Assembly (NCBI GenBank): GCA_003013855.2
Contig: ML058459.1
Location: 1,681,050-1,745,049 of the forward strand
Length of the DNA: 64,000 bases
Reading direction: 5' to 3'
Source: Liriodendron chinense
Lineage: Eukaryota > Streptophyta > Magnoliopsida > Magnoliales > Magnoliaceae
Positions 46,690 through 58,944 of the stretch are shown here, piece after piece; position 1 is the first letter of the stretch; the number at the start of each line of letters is the position of its first letter. The notes beneath the pieces were generated by a model. That model ran no database searches. It saw only the letters and a program-made list of their open reading frames with translations, and was not told where the DNA came from. Position numbers and translations under genes: made by a program.

Positions 46690-47600
46690 ATGAATTGTAA
46701 TCCAAGTATCCAAATCAGCAGATTGGGTGGAAAGAGTTCACCCGCACATACCTAGGCGTGGATGCCTGAAGTACCTTGACTGAGTCCAAGTCGGCGTAGT
46801 AGAATCCCGTAAGACTATCGGACGCAGGGCGTCTAACCACTTTGACAGTCAAGCGAAACAAGTACTCCTGGAGTGATCTGGGAAAACATCAAACATCACA
46901 CAATCAGTCTCAGGGTCAGCATCCTCGTAAGACTGTCGACGCAGAGGCTCTGCTGTACCTTTCCGATGTTAGTACCGATCGGGAATGGAAGGGTTGCGAT
47001 TGGGTACCCAGGTTGCAGCAAACTGCAGGGACAATCGCAACGTTTTCTCCAAACTCTCGCGGTATGTGCGAGTTATCAATTTTCAGACAATCAACTGACT
47101 CAGATACAAAGGACAACAAAGATTCCAGACCACAATCAAGGAAAGAATGAATTGCAAACCAAGCATCAAAACCAGCAGATCGGGTGGAAAAGCCCACCCG
47201 CACATACCTAGGCGTGGATGCCTGAAGTACCTTGACTGAGTCCAAGTCGGCGTAGTAGAATCCCGTAAGACTATCGGACGCAGGGCGTCTAACCACTTTG
47301 ACAGTCAAGCGAAACAAGTACTCCTGGAGTGATCTGGGAAAACATCAAACATACAATTAATCACAGGGTCAGTAACCTCGTAAGACTGTCGACGCAGAGA
47401 CTCTGCTGTACCTTTCCGATGCTAGTACCGGTCGGGAATGGAAGGGTTGCGATTGGGTACCCAGGTTGCAGCAAACTGCAGGGACAATCGCAACGTTTTC
47501 TCCAAACTCTCGCGGTATGTGCAAGTGAGCGATCTCCAAACGATCAACTGGCACAGATGCAAAAGCAAGCAAAGATTTCAGACCATGATCTATGAATGAC
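46690..47600. repeat. Tandem duplication, 2 x about 456 bp
   Basis: CCCGCACATACCTAGGCGTG at 46741 recurs at 47197. The following text through GGTTGCAGCAAACTGCAGGG and TCTCGCGGTATGTGC is nearly identical. The duplication sits just before the purine tract in the 3' untranslated region. Confidence 0.9.
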
Positions 47601-47657
47601 CGGGTCAGAAGTGGGGTGTCCACTCGCTTTGGCATTCGGTTGCATGCAACCTCTGCC

Positions 47658-47666
47658 AAAGAGGGG
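47658..47666 (+). other. Polypurine tract
   Basis: AAAGAGGGG four bases before the 3' LTR is the expected plus-strand primer site; GAGGGGCATCTGTAGACACC is a familiar junction in plant Tat-type elements. Confidence 0.85.
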
Positions 47667-47670
47667 CATC

Positions 47671-49212
47671 TGTAGACACCCCACCTTCGGCTACACTGTT
47701 GGTAGAGATAGCTGGTTGAACGGAGGACCATACCCCCAAATCCCAAGTCCAAACTCAGCCAAACTCACCCTTGTAAGCCTCATTCCATAGCCCAGTTCAA
47801 GCCTGAACCCAGTCAACCCAGTCCTAAAAACCACCCTGAAAAAAACCCATAAAAAAGTCCAGTAAAAAAATCCCAAAAAAGTCAAACTCACTGAGTCAAC
47901 TCGCTGAGTTAACCCGCTGAGTTAACCCGCTGAGTCAACCCGTCGAGTCAACCCGTCGAGTCAAAACACCGAGTCAACCCGTCGAGTCAACCCGTCGAGT
48001 CAAACCACCGAGTCGACCCGCTGAGTCAACTCACTGAGTCAACCAGCGAGTCCAACAGCAGCCCCGAGGGAACGGCCGTACTCGCTGGAAATCGAGGAGC
48101 GGCCGTACGGGCGGCCCATGGCAGGCCGCCCGGAAAAAATTACGAGAATGCCCCTCTCGCTGCTATAAATACCCCCCTCCCCTTCTCATTTCAACAAGCC
48201 ATTCGAGTCCATTTCAGCCCGAGAGCTCTGAGTCCATCTCTCCACCCTTTAGCCCATTTTTCCACCAAGGAGAGCCCGAGTGAGGAGAGTCTAACCCTGG
48301 TCCAGCCCAGTCTGACCACTGGTCCAAGCCTCCCAAGCCATCCAAGTCTTGATCCAGCCACTCGAAGCCAATCCTTGCGACACCTCCGTCCACCCAGCTA
48401 CTCATTTTCCAGCATCATCTCATTTGCATCTAGCATAAGTGCAACATTTACTTTTCTTCCAACCCCCCTGCTTCACTACAAGCACCTTGATTACTCAAAC
48501 ACACATGCATATGTCTTTATATTAAGCACCTGTCAGTTCGAGCGTATGCTCTGGGCTTGCCCGTTGTTGGAACCTGCCCATCAGAAACTCTTACTGTTCA
48601 GACCTGCATTCACGCTTCACCATAAAACACCTTGATCATTCAAGCACACTGCATACGTCTTATATTAAGCACCTGTCAGTTCGAGCGTACGCTCTGGGCT
48701 TGCCCGTTGTTGGAACCTGCCCATCAGAAACTCTTACTGTTCAGACCCGCATTCATGCATCATGTCATCCATGAGAATATACGAGGATTAAACTAGACTT
48801 TCAAGTATTCGATCGATTCTGTGAAGTAGAGACCGTACTTCGGTACGGGCAGTGTGTGGGGTGCTTAACCTCTTCCCACCCTGTAACCGTGATCCCTTAC
48901 CTTGAATCTCTGACCGCAGATCAACAAGAGTCATTTTAGAGGAAGGAATCTTCGGATTCCCTTCTCTAACGTTTCTACGGGGTCTAGCCGACTGTAGATT
49001 CGAAGTAACTGGCTAGTGGCGACTCTGGTCTTATATAAATTCATTTAAGCACATCCAGCTCAATACGACAACCAAACGAAGCCCTCGAGAACGAGGCAAG
49101 CCAGTGGCACAAACGGCGATTTCGCACGCACGCACCTCTTCTTCTTCTTCTTCCGAAAGGAAAGGGAGAACGACGTCGTGTGGGAGCACGGAGAAATCGG
49201 CGAGGGTCCACA
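47671..49212 (+). repeat. 3' LTR, 1542 bp
   Basis: Same length and ends as the 5' LTR, at a constant offset of 22,732. It carries the TATA box at 48164-48171, the GAGTCAACCCG array and the 145-bp internal duplication. It is followed directly by the CATAA target duplication at 49213-49217. Confidence 0.97.
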
Positions 49213-51930
49213 CATAAGAGATAATTATCCCACCAGAAAAAGGGTTATGAAAATGTACTTAAATGCAAAAAAATAAATTGAGATTTGTTGATGGAACTTT
49301 AAGCAAACCATTTTCAAATTCATCGAAACTTTATGCGTGGAAAATGTGTAATGATATGGTTTGCTCTTAGATTGTTAATGCTATTGACAAAAGTTTCACA
49401 AATAACATTACATACGACAGAATCTCTCACAAAATATAGTTGGATCTCGAGGAACATTTTACACAGAGCAACAATCCTCGAATATTTCAACTTAAACGGG
49501 CAATTTGCATTCTTCAGCAAGATTAACAAACTCTTGTCAATGACTACAATACACTAAAATCATATTAGGATGAATTGAATACTTATGTTTATTGTTCTTA
49601 AATGTACGTATGGAGCTTTCAATGAACTAAAATATTTTCTAGAAAAGAAATGCATTTATCAAAATTTTATGGGTCAAAATGAAACATTTCCATTTGAAGC
49701 CAAATTTTGGCAATAGATCCTCTTCCAAGTGTCGGCAAAGCCTATGCCATCATCAATCAGGAAGAAAAACAAAGGCTCATTCTTTAACCGTCACGGAATG
49801 ATTATGTTGCAATGGAAGTTAATGCACCTTATGTGAGTCAATTCTCCTGTGGATCGGGACGTGGACATAGTCGTCCCTATTGTGATCATAGCAAACAATT
49901 TGGTCACGTATGGAAAAATGCTATGCTTTAGTGGGTTATCCACTTAATTGGAGCGAAGGAAAAATCAACTCGTAAAGAACTTTTGCTAGTTCATCATCTA
50001 ATGTCGTGATCTAATCACCATATAACAACGAACAAGACAAGCATATGGACATGATGGTTCCTCTGCCTACTCTTACAATTGGTCAATATAATCAGCTGTT
50101 ACCATTGTTGAATGCCACATGAAATTCTACTACTGCCAATCTTGCTGGTAAATCATTATTTTCTTCTTCTTTTACTACATAAATTATAGATAGTGGAGTC
50201 TCTGATCATATGAAACCCACTTTATCTTCATTCACAAATCCTACTTCAACCCCTAATGTTAAACCTGTCAAATTACCCAATGGTGACTTCACTCCCATTT
50301 CGCATATTGGCACCATTACTTTATCTCAAAATTTGGCCTTGCATGATATTCTTTTTGTTCCCAATTTTCATTTCAACCTTTATCTATTAGCAAACTAACA
50401 CAGAGTTAACCGTGTTGCTATATTCTTTCCAACCTTTTGCGTCTTTCAGGACCTGTCATCGAGGAAGTTGATTAGGGGGTGAAGTACGAGACAACCTTTA
50501 CCACTATGTTCCATTTGCAACCCTAGCACCTTTAGCCATGACGGTCACCCAATCACCAGGATCCAACATTTAGCACATGCACCTTGGACATCCATCCAAC
50601 CCCCATCTCTCTCTCCATTATCTTCAACTTTGAATAGTATGTTTTCTTTTCATTTTCCTTGTGATATTTATCAACTTGTTAAAAAACCTATGATCTTTTT
50701 TTTATCCAAGTTGTAGTAGAAGTGATATTCATTTTGCTTTAATTCAGTGTGACATTTGGAGTGGTTATCTAATACCTTCTCATATCGGTGCATATTATTT
50801 TCTTACTATTGTTGATGATTATTTTCGTCGTACTTAGGTTTACCTTATGTTCTTTAAGTTCGAAATATAATTTCTACTCGAAAACTTTTGTGTAATGGTT
50901 TGAACTGAATTTCTCTCTTAGGTTTGCAAAATACGCATTGACAATGGAACTGGGTTTCTTTCCAATTCAATGCAAACATTTTTCATTACAACAAAATTAT
51001 TCATCAACGTACTTATGTTAAGACTCCTCAACAGAATGGGGCCGCTGAGAGTAAGTGTCGACATCTCCTTGAGGTTACTTGTGCTTTATGTTTTCAACCA
51101 TATTTACCTCTCTCATTTTGAAGAGAATGTGTCCTTAATACTATTTACCTAATAAACCGAATACCAATTCCCAACCTGGATAACAAAATTCCATACAATA
51201 TGTTTTTCAAATGTAAACTATCATACGATGATTTATGAGTTTTTGGTTATCTATGCTATGCTTGCACAATTAGTACCCTCCGACACAAATTTTCTCCTCG
51301 TGCTTCTAAGTGTATTTCTGTTGGGTATCCCTTTCGACAACATGGATATGATGTTTATGATCTTGGAAAAAGGTGCATCTTTATCTCCTGCAATGTCACC
51401 TTTGGTGAAGCAACATTTCCATTAACAACTACCTCCACACCATCTAACACATCGCCTCTTGTCATATCGGTCCCAATTCCTAAAAAATTCTCTCCAGATG
51501 AGCCATCTCCACCAACCAACATTTCGTTATTAGGCCCTCATCACTCCCAATGGGTCACTTCCCGGCCTTCACACCTCAAAGATTATGTTTGTCCTACCCT
51601 ACCCATTGTCTCATTTTGTACTTCACCACCTTCACAATCTTCTGCAGGTACACCATATCCCTTATCTAATTTTCTCTCCCACAATTATTTTTCTTCTAAG
51701 CATCTTACATTTTTCTCTGCTATCTCTTCTAATGATGAGCCCACTTCCTTTTCACAAGCTATTAATTAAATTTTTTCATTGGTGTGATGCAATGACCGCA
51801 AAGATTTAGGCATTAGAATATAATCATACTTGTTGCAAATGAGTATACAAGGTTAAACACGACGTTGATGGTACTAATGAATGTTTCAAAGCCCATCTGG
51901 TAGTTAAAGGCTACAATCAGATTCAATGGC
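49213..51930 (+). pseudogene. Ty1/copia polyprotein remnant split by the Tat element
   Basis: Gag continues from 24938 at RDNYPTRKRVMKMYLNAK. A zinc-knuckle relic (YCDHSKQFGHVWKN) lies near 49880 and a protease relic (IDSGVSDHM) near 50190. The integrase has IQCDIWSGYLIPS, TIVDDYFRR, RIDNGTGF and TPQQNGAAESKCRHLLE (about 50740-51070), then KCISVGYPFRQHGYDVYD. The start of RT (VYKVKHDVDGTNECFKAHLV) is at about 51850-51910. Beyond 51930 the similarity stops, so most of RT and RNase H and the 3' LTR are missing. Many stops and frameshifts make it inactive. Confidence 0.85.
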
Positions 51931-52154
51931 GGTTCTAGTCTAGGTTGATGATAAAATTCTGACAATGTGGATTGTTCCAAGGCAAAATGACTTGTGATAC
52001 TTCAATTTCAAATAAATATTTGAAAAATCTTACTTTTTTCTTTGCTAACTGATCCTATAAGGCATGATGAGCTTCATAGCACATGCATACAATTTTTCTC
52101 ATAGGCTTTTGAACATCTTTATTTTTTTTTTTAATTGTGGGTGGGGGACCCAAA

Positions 52155-54540
52155 TGATCTAACAGACACAATCTTAGAGACCTTCACACAAAGTCGAAGA
52201 TGGATGATCCACATCCAACAATATGCTTAACTACTATGGGATTGAAAATTAGTTAATAAACCCTCTAATCCCACAATTAGGATGGTAACTAGACACGATC
52301 AATGGTTTAAATTGTCCATAGTAGTCCAATGGATAATGGATATTCTCTCTTTATTTCTGTTGATTATCTATTTGGGGAATTACTCGGATTCATGTCTTTA
52401 TTAGAGAATGTCTCCCTTTAAAAGGGAGGAACTATGAGGAGTTTGGATATATAGATCTTATCCCTATTACATTAGAACTCTTTCCCTTATCACTATTTTT
52501 TTTTTTTATGAATTTGAATTCAAATTTAAACTTTAAAAGAAAATGAAAAAAGAAATATCCACCTAGAGATATTTTGTGAAAAAAATTGTGTGACCCCCCC
52601 ACTAGTAGTTGCCCATAACTGAGTCTCACAGGCCCATATCTAACATCTCTCACTAAATCACATTATAAGAGTGTCACAATTTAAATTGTTCATCTAACTT
52701 GTCTCATAACAACCAAAATTAGAAGATCGTAATAAAATACATTAGAGGCATGGGACTAATTGGAACACCATTGCTTTCTCACAAGTGTTTGAATACTAAG
52801 TAACTTTTTGACTAGCACTCAATAACCCAAGCTTTATTATGCCTATCCTAGTCTACATGATCACACTAGATGGAGTTTACTCTCGATCTTGAGTACTCAG
52901 CTAACATAAACACCCATCTTACTTATTAAGTATATTTAGATAACTTAGTTTTTCGTAAACATTGGTTTAAAACCCTTTTTAAATATATACTCATATACCT
53001 TTCGGAAAAATATTGTTTAGAAAATCTTATGAAAACCTGATACTACCACGCAGATAAATCTTCGTGTGTGTATTAATAGTTTTAGAAACTTGATGTAGCT
53101 GTCTCAGAATCTTTTCCACACAAATGTTTAATTTAGAATCGATTAAGCTACTTTCCTCGAGTAACTAAGTTTGCCAATTCAAGGGCTTTTGTCATCATGC
53201 ACTATGGTATCAATACTCAATCTCATCCTCCTATACACAAGATAATGGAAGATAAGGAAATAAAAAGTCACCTATGAGACTAACTACTCATATGATGTAA
53301 TGATTGGATCGAATCAAAATATTTTATAGGTAATAGGTCTGGGCATGTAGCTATACAATATCTACACCATAAAGTAGACAATACTGAGCATATGTTAGGA
53401 TTACAATACGTAGGTCATCACAATGAGGTTAGACTCATCTCATATCCTCACAATCTCACTCTTTAATTAGGCATAAAATTAATTACACAGAAGAGTAGTG
53501 GAGCGATTAAGTTATTTTCATTTTGTTTAGTTTCATCTTTAGTTTTTTTAAGACCAAGGGTAGAAACTATGTCCCATTACTCATATCATCATCCTATATT
53601 CTTTACAATAGATGGTAGTCTACACCTCAATGTATCAACAGAACCTCTATTGTACCTCTTTTGTATATTCAGGGTTTGCCTACTCATGTAAGTGGGTGGC
53701 TGACCTATTGACAAAGATATAAATATTAATGATCTATACACCTAGTTAAAAAAAATACACAATATAAGACGAAAAGAAATTATTATTTATTAATGAGAAA
53801 TAAAAGGTACATTTAAAAGATAGGGGTACCAAACTACATCACTTAATCCGTTCTCAATCCCATCTATTCACTGATTGCCACTACCCTTGATGTATATATG
53901 GAAAAATAAAGAGCACTAAAATAAATAAAATTCATATTAGGAAAAAGGCACTTACCTCCATATTTATTCACGCAAATTGGAGATTCATTGTAGTCACTAC
54001 AATACCACATTAAAAGGCCCAGATGAAAAGGCTTATGGGATCTAATAGTTTTTACATGATCTTAGGGATCTTCGCACAAAGTTGATAGCCTAGATTCAGT
54101 GATTTTCCTAACTACTACAGGAGAAATAATGAGCTAATTACCCCTCTGATCTTACGGTTAGGTTGCCTACTGGATACGATCAATTATTTAGATCGTCTAG
54201 AGGAAACCTAATAGGCATATATATTTTTTCATTATTCCTCTTGATTCTTTTTAGGAATTACTTGAATGTGTGTCTTTACTAAGAGAATACCTCCTTGTTT
54301 ATAAATGGAGAGAATTAGAAGAGGTTCCGATACAATATGACTTAACCCTATCACATCTGAATTCGTTTCATGAACATCATCCTTTATTAATTTGAATTTG
54401 AATTCAAATTTGAATTTTCAGAGAAAGTGGAAAAGAGGGATATCCACATGGAGATATTCTAAGAAAAACCATGTGAAACCCACCCACTAGTAGTTATCAC
54501 ATTGGCTTCACAAGCCCATATCCAAACTCACTAGATGGAC
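52155..54540. mobile_element. Non-autonomous LTR element (LARD-like), about 2.4 kb
   Basis: 52155-52645 and about 54036-54540 are direct repeats of roughly 490-505 bp. Both start TGATCTAA/TGGGATCTAA and carry TTCRCACAAAGT, GAATTTGAATTCAAATTT, AGAGATAT and CCCACTAGTAGTT blocks. They bracket 1.4 kb (52646-54035) without gag or pol. The end of the right copy is uncertain and no target duplication was found. The arms differ at many sites, so the insertion is old. Confidence 0.6.
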
Positions 54541-55058
54541 CATTTGTATGCACTGGGCAACCTACTCATGTCCAGAACTGAGCAATCCATGTCCCATGCC
54601 AATCCAACTTGTTAGATAGTTAGGGTGTTTATAAGCTCTGCAAAGATGAGGATTTAGAGTTGGATATATGGTAAGAAGTATATTAATAGATTAAGATTAA
54701 GGTCATTCAAAGGAGCATGGGACTAGTTCCAATGAAGAGAAAATGATGAACAGAAAATCAAGATGGTTCGTTCCTGTACAAAGAAGATCAGATACATCCT
54801 AGCAAGAAGGTGAATGTTGATTAGGTTGAGGGGCCTTAAAAGCAAGTGGGAGAGATCAAAAGAGAACTTGGACCAAGGCTAGGAGAGGGGATATAAAAGT
54901 TTTTTTGCTTAATAAGATCAGAGCCTCATATAGGAACGATTAATGAAACAAGATACATAAAGCCAACCCCAACTAACTCTGGCAAGGCTATGACAACGAT
55001 TAAAAGAACTTGGATTGAGCTTGTTTGCTTAATTAGAATAGGGGGCTTAACCCCAACC
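54541..55058. other. Intergenic, no gene seen
   Basis: No recognisable protein or RNA. The phrase AGCCAACCCCAACTAACTC (about 54960) recurs as TAACCCCAACCAACTTCG at 55047, suggesting a small internal duplication next to the SINE insertion site. Confidence 0.35.
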
Positions 55059-55071
55059 AACTTCGACAAGG

Positions 55072-55250
55072 TTTTTTTTTTTTTTTTTGTTAGTTAGTCA
55101 TGCAACGCACCCACCCTGTTAGGGGGGCAACACACCCACATGGTTAGTCACACAATGCACCCACCCACCGATGGGATTAGTGTGTCTCCTTGGCATTTCG
55201 AACTTGAGACCTGATGTTGAAATGCCTAGGCGTCTTCCAGCGTGAGAGAC
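55072..55250 (-). mobile_element. SINE, about 179 bp, with 13-bp target duplication
   Basis: On the plus strand it begins with a T run (55072-55088), which is a poly-A tail on the minus strand. Its other end lies against AACTTTGACAAGG (55251-55263); the matching AACTTCGACAAGG is at 55059-55071 (12 of 13). On the minus strand the head carries AGTTCGAAATGCC near 55192-55203, a pol III B-box-like sequence. A-tail, long target duplication and internal promoter together fit a tRNA-derived SINE. Confidence 0.7.
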
Positions 55251-55263
55251 AACTTTGACAAGG

Positions 55264-56869
55264 TTAAAATGAAAATGAATACAAGTAATGAATAAATGTA
55301 TACAAGCTTAGAGAACTAACAATATTCATTGAACCATGAGCAAGGTGTTTAGGGTCACGAGCAAATAGCTAAAACCAAACAAAATAACATCTCTAATGTG
55401 GACCATTAAATCCCTCAAGGCATGATTGTTCTCACCAAATTTCACAAAATATCATGAAATTTTACACCAAACCAAACGAATTAATAACGAAATTTTATGA
55501 TATTTGGTGCAACCAAATGCACCCTAACTAACAGCAATCCATCTTAGAATCTCTTGATCACGACCACAATGTAGACAATGCGCACCCCTCTAGTCTAGAG
55601 ATTCGGCCCTAAGATGTCTTTTTCCACTGTTACTCCATAGCCATGAAATAGTGCACTTCCCACTCGTGGCTTTTGACCCTTTGATTCCTTGGCTAGAAGC
55701 ATCCATCTTCAATCATGACTAGAAAAGAAAAGGGAAAGCTTAAAGAAGGAGAAAGAAAAAAAAAAAAAGCAAGAAAAGTGCCATGGCTTTTATACGGTTA
55801 CTCACTCAACTCCCTTTTAAAGATTTGGTAGCACTTTGGAAGGCTTTCAACCCACACCACAAACATCCTCGTGGACACTTAAAAAACTATAATTCATGGG
55901 CCCGATTCTTTTTCAGGCTTTCTTTTCTTAGAAATGGTTAGGCCACTTGAGCCAGGAGATATCAACTAGGCAATTCACTGCACGCATGTGAGGTCAGCAC
56001 ATTTCATCAAGTGGGTCTTGGCATGACGTGTCTCATCGAGTGGGCCACACACACATCAAATATTAGACTGTTCATCATATTAAATTTTCTTTTAACTGTC
56101 CATTTTTTCATACATGGGGTCCCACTTGATTGGACCAACTTGATTTTTAGCCACAGGCATGTTTGTGGTGGGAACCACTAGTTGAATGGCCATGGATACT
56201 ATACATGTGTGCCACATTACCCCACGTGTGATGCAGTTTACTTCTTTATTCTCTACTCGCGTAGAGTGTTAGCATTTCTCTCATTGTTTTCATCCCACTA
56301 GAGCATCTCTTCAAATAGAAAGTTGCCAAAAAAGCCATCTCTTCAGCAACATAGCCTAAAATAAAACCCAAAGCCTATAAGCCTAGTTATAGCCCTTCTT
56401 AGACTTTTTAAAGCTTCTTTGGTCATTGTTCTCTCAACACTAACACTTAGCTAGGGCCCATTTGGTTTCCATCAAAGTTGAGTTTGGATGACGATGAAGT
56501 AAAAATAGTCAAGGGTTTTGATAGGATGAGGATCCCACATGACAATTTCCATGCGTGGCCTAGTTCCCACTTTAGATGCCACATGTATTAAAGATCAGAC
56601 TCCATTAGGTAGTGCCTACTTTGAATATGTCATATACCAAAAATCAGTTAGGACACAGATCAAGTGTCTCTTTCGTTTCCTTCTTTTTTTTTTTGACTGC
56701 CCATTTTTCTTGTACAATTTTCACCTGCTTGATCAATGAACTAATGTTATTTTTGGTCCATGGCATGCTCGGTGTACCCTACCTGATTAATGGCCTGGTT
56801 CTCAAGACATTTGTGATGTCAAAACGGTTTGAGGGGTTGATTTAGGACAGGTCATGGTCATGTTAATGG
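55264..56869. other. Intergenic, no gene seen
   Basis: No coding similarity is recognised on either strand. The sequence is of ordinary composition with short A and T runs. The small open frames at 56539-56845 overlap each other in two frames and show no motif. Confidence 0.4.
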
Positions 56870-57949
56870 AGGGCTAGTATCAAAAGAAATCATGTGGAGA
56901 TGGGCCAACATGCACCATAGCTTCCAATGGCCATACCCTTGGGATTGGTTGGAATCTCCCATATGATATGTCACGTAGAGCTGTACACGAGCCAAGCCGA
57001 GTTGAGCTTGGATCGGTTTGTCAAGCAACCAATCCAAGCTCGAGTTCAGCTCAGCTCAGTCCTCAAGCCTGACTAGTGAGCTCGGCTCGTTTCTGTCCGC
57101 AACTTGAGCCAAATTCAAGTCAAGTACGAGTTCAAGCTTTCAAGTCGAGTTCAGGTCGGCTAGGGTGAAAAAACAAAAAAAGAAGGGCACGGACAGTTTT
57201 TTTTTTTCCAAATTCGATCGATATTATATGTATATTATATATATTTTAGGTATTTAAAACTGGGCTAAGATGAGCCGAGTAAAACTGAGTCAAGTTCAAG
57301 CTGAGCTTCGAACTGAGTTGAGTCGAGCTCAGGTCATCTTGTACTCGGCTCGAAATTATTTCGAGCTCAAAAAAATAGCTTGAATTGGCTCGAACCGAGC
57401 TTTCAATCCGAGCCAAATCGAGCTTATTCAAGCCGAGTCGAGCAAGTTAACTGAGCTAGCTTGGCTCGTGTTCAGCTCTAATGTAACTAGAAAGCCATAG
57501 AAAATCTTTACGTCTAGGCCAATGCCAAAAGCAATTTGTCCCTACACAAATTCGCTAAATTCCATTCATTTATGGATTGATTTTGAGTTTAAAGTTAAAA
57601 AATACTAATTTTAATAATTACAATTTTACTATTTTTAATAATTAAAATTTTCGTTGAGACTTTGACGTGAATTTGGGTAGGATTAGATGCCTTTTACCAT
57701 TTTAAGAAGCTTACTATTTTCGGGAAGTTTATTATTTCCTGGAAATTGTTTCTTTTGAGCCGAATTAAGAGTCTAGGGTCTCTTTACTTATATAAGGTTG
57801 TCATGTACATTGTAACCAACACTTCCATTCATTAATATAAAAAAAAAAAATCTCATTTTTAGAGATTCTCTCCTTGTGAATTCAATTATTATCTTAGAGG
57901 AAGAAGATGGTGATCTCCTCCACTTTTCCTCCTAGCATCTGCTACATTT
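56870..57949 (+). repeat. Probable LTR end region, interrupted by a MITE
   Basis: ATCAAAAGAAATCATGTGGAGATGGGCCAACATGCA near 56880 matches 58963-58998, and CCAATGCCAAAAGCAATT near 57519 matches 59094-59111, so parts of one repeat occur twice. 57780-57949 has LTR-like signals: TTATATAAGG, then GTACATTGTAACC, then a leader, ending GCTACA before a primer-site-like sequence. The MITE 56976-57480 is inserted in it. Confidence 0.45.
56976..57480. mobile_element. hAT-like MITE, 505 bp
   Basis: The ends TAGAGCTGTACACGAGCC and (inverted) TAGAGCTGAACACGAGCC are 17/18 identical. Flanks ATGTCACG and ATGTAACT agree at 6 of 8 bases, consistent with a decayed 8-bp target duplication. The interior is a GAGCTCGAGCC-rich palindrome. 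It belongs to the same family as 2763-3241. Confidence 0.75.
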
Positions 57950-57951
57950 GT

Positions 57952-58560
57952 TGGTATATATTAGAGCACAGTCTTTCCTTAGGTTAATGGGTTTTCGTAA
58001 TGGATTGGGCAGCAACAACCCTACGGACAATATTGCAAAGAATTCATGGCCTTTCATCAGGAAATCAAACATTCATGAAGGAAATGCAAATCAGGATTGC
58101 TTAGTGTAATGAGGTCATGGATTGTGAAGGGGATCCTGGTCAGTCACTTGGTGGTCCCCGACTGCAATACCCATGTCCTATGCTGAATCATAGGCCTTAA
58201 TCTCATGGTGATGAATATTTGACTGCTCTACATTTACATAGATATACAATATTACACTAAGAGGAATCCATCGTTAGATTCCTTGATGGATCCACAGATA
58301 AATCAACTGCTCAAGACATGCATAAACGTATAGCATCACACCAAGAGGAATCAACCGCTGGATTGCTTGGTGGATTCATAGATGGAGCAGCTAATGAATT
58401 AACGGTTGATGAGAAAAAGTTTCAATTGAATTAGAACATAATTTGATCACTTGTCTAATAAAAATGACCAATAGATCGATGGTTACAGATGACTTGATGG
58501 CCAAGGAGATGAACTCACGCTTTCAAGATCATCACGGCAAACTCACAAAGATCTTAACCT
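57952..58560 (+). pseudogene. Ty3/gypsy-like primer site and gag fragment
   Basis: TGGTATATATTAGAGCA at 57952 looks like a TGGTATCAGAGCA primer site with inserted bases. ATG at 58000 opens a frame with LRTILQRIHGLSSGNQTFMK and EMQIRIA before a stop. This resembles the N-terminus of a plant gypsy gag that I have seen in annotated genomes (from memory). Further downstream, internal ~85-nt echoes (AAGAGGAATC, GGATTCCTTG) appear. Decayed and partial. Confidence 0.4.
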
Positions 58561-58944
58561 TTTAGCTTTTAAGTGACAACCACAGTGCACAGATGGAAAA
58601 CCAATACTTATGACAACAATACCGTCACCAATAAACATAGATCAAGAACGCCTAATGAAGCCTTAATAGATGTTTTGGTAGTCCACGGTTGAAAATTGAT
58701 TGCTGCAAAAGAGGTGTGGAAGTCAACATCTCCAAAATGCAAAGGGCAAAGAAATGAAAAATGAGATTGTGTTTTTTAAAGTGTCATCCTATGAATAAAA
58801 TTACCATCCGAGATATAAGCTATAACAATCAGTTGCTATTAAAAAGATGTACTACAAAAGTTGGTCATCTTGATGGACTATTAACATCCTAACTCAAGAA
58901 TAAGTTCTTTTCAAGTGGGTTTGATGTATGATAGTTCATTAACA

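Larger units (their letters stand above)
24939..49212 (+). mobile_element. Complete Ty3/gypsy Tat-lineage LTR retrotransposon, 24,274 bp
   Basis: Two 1542-bp LTRs with TG...CA ends are flanked by identical CATAA (24934-24938 and 49213-49217). In order the element has primer site 26484-26501, gag-protease, an intron, pol with two RNase H domains, four structured hairpins, two antisense intron-containing genes, a hairpin tandem array, a 456-bp tandem duplication and a purine tract at 47658-47666. Both main reading frames are undamaged. The second RNase H, tRNA-Arg-type primer site, antisense genes and great length fit the Ogre/Tat group. Unlike Ogre, the leader before gag is only about 294 bp and carries no extra ORF. 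Confidence 0.95.

Noticed and set aside
46842..47752. Open frames on both strands of the 456-bp duplication
   Set aside because: They repeat with the DNA unit, occur on both strands, and have no recognisable domain.
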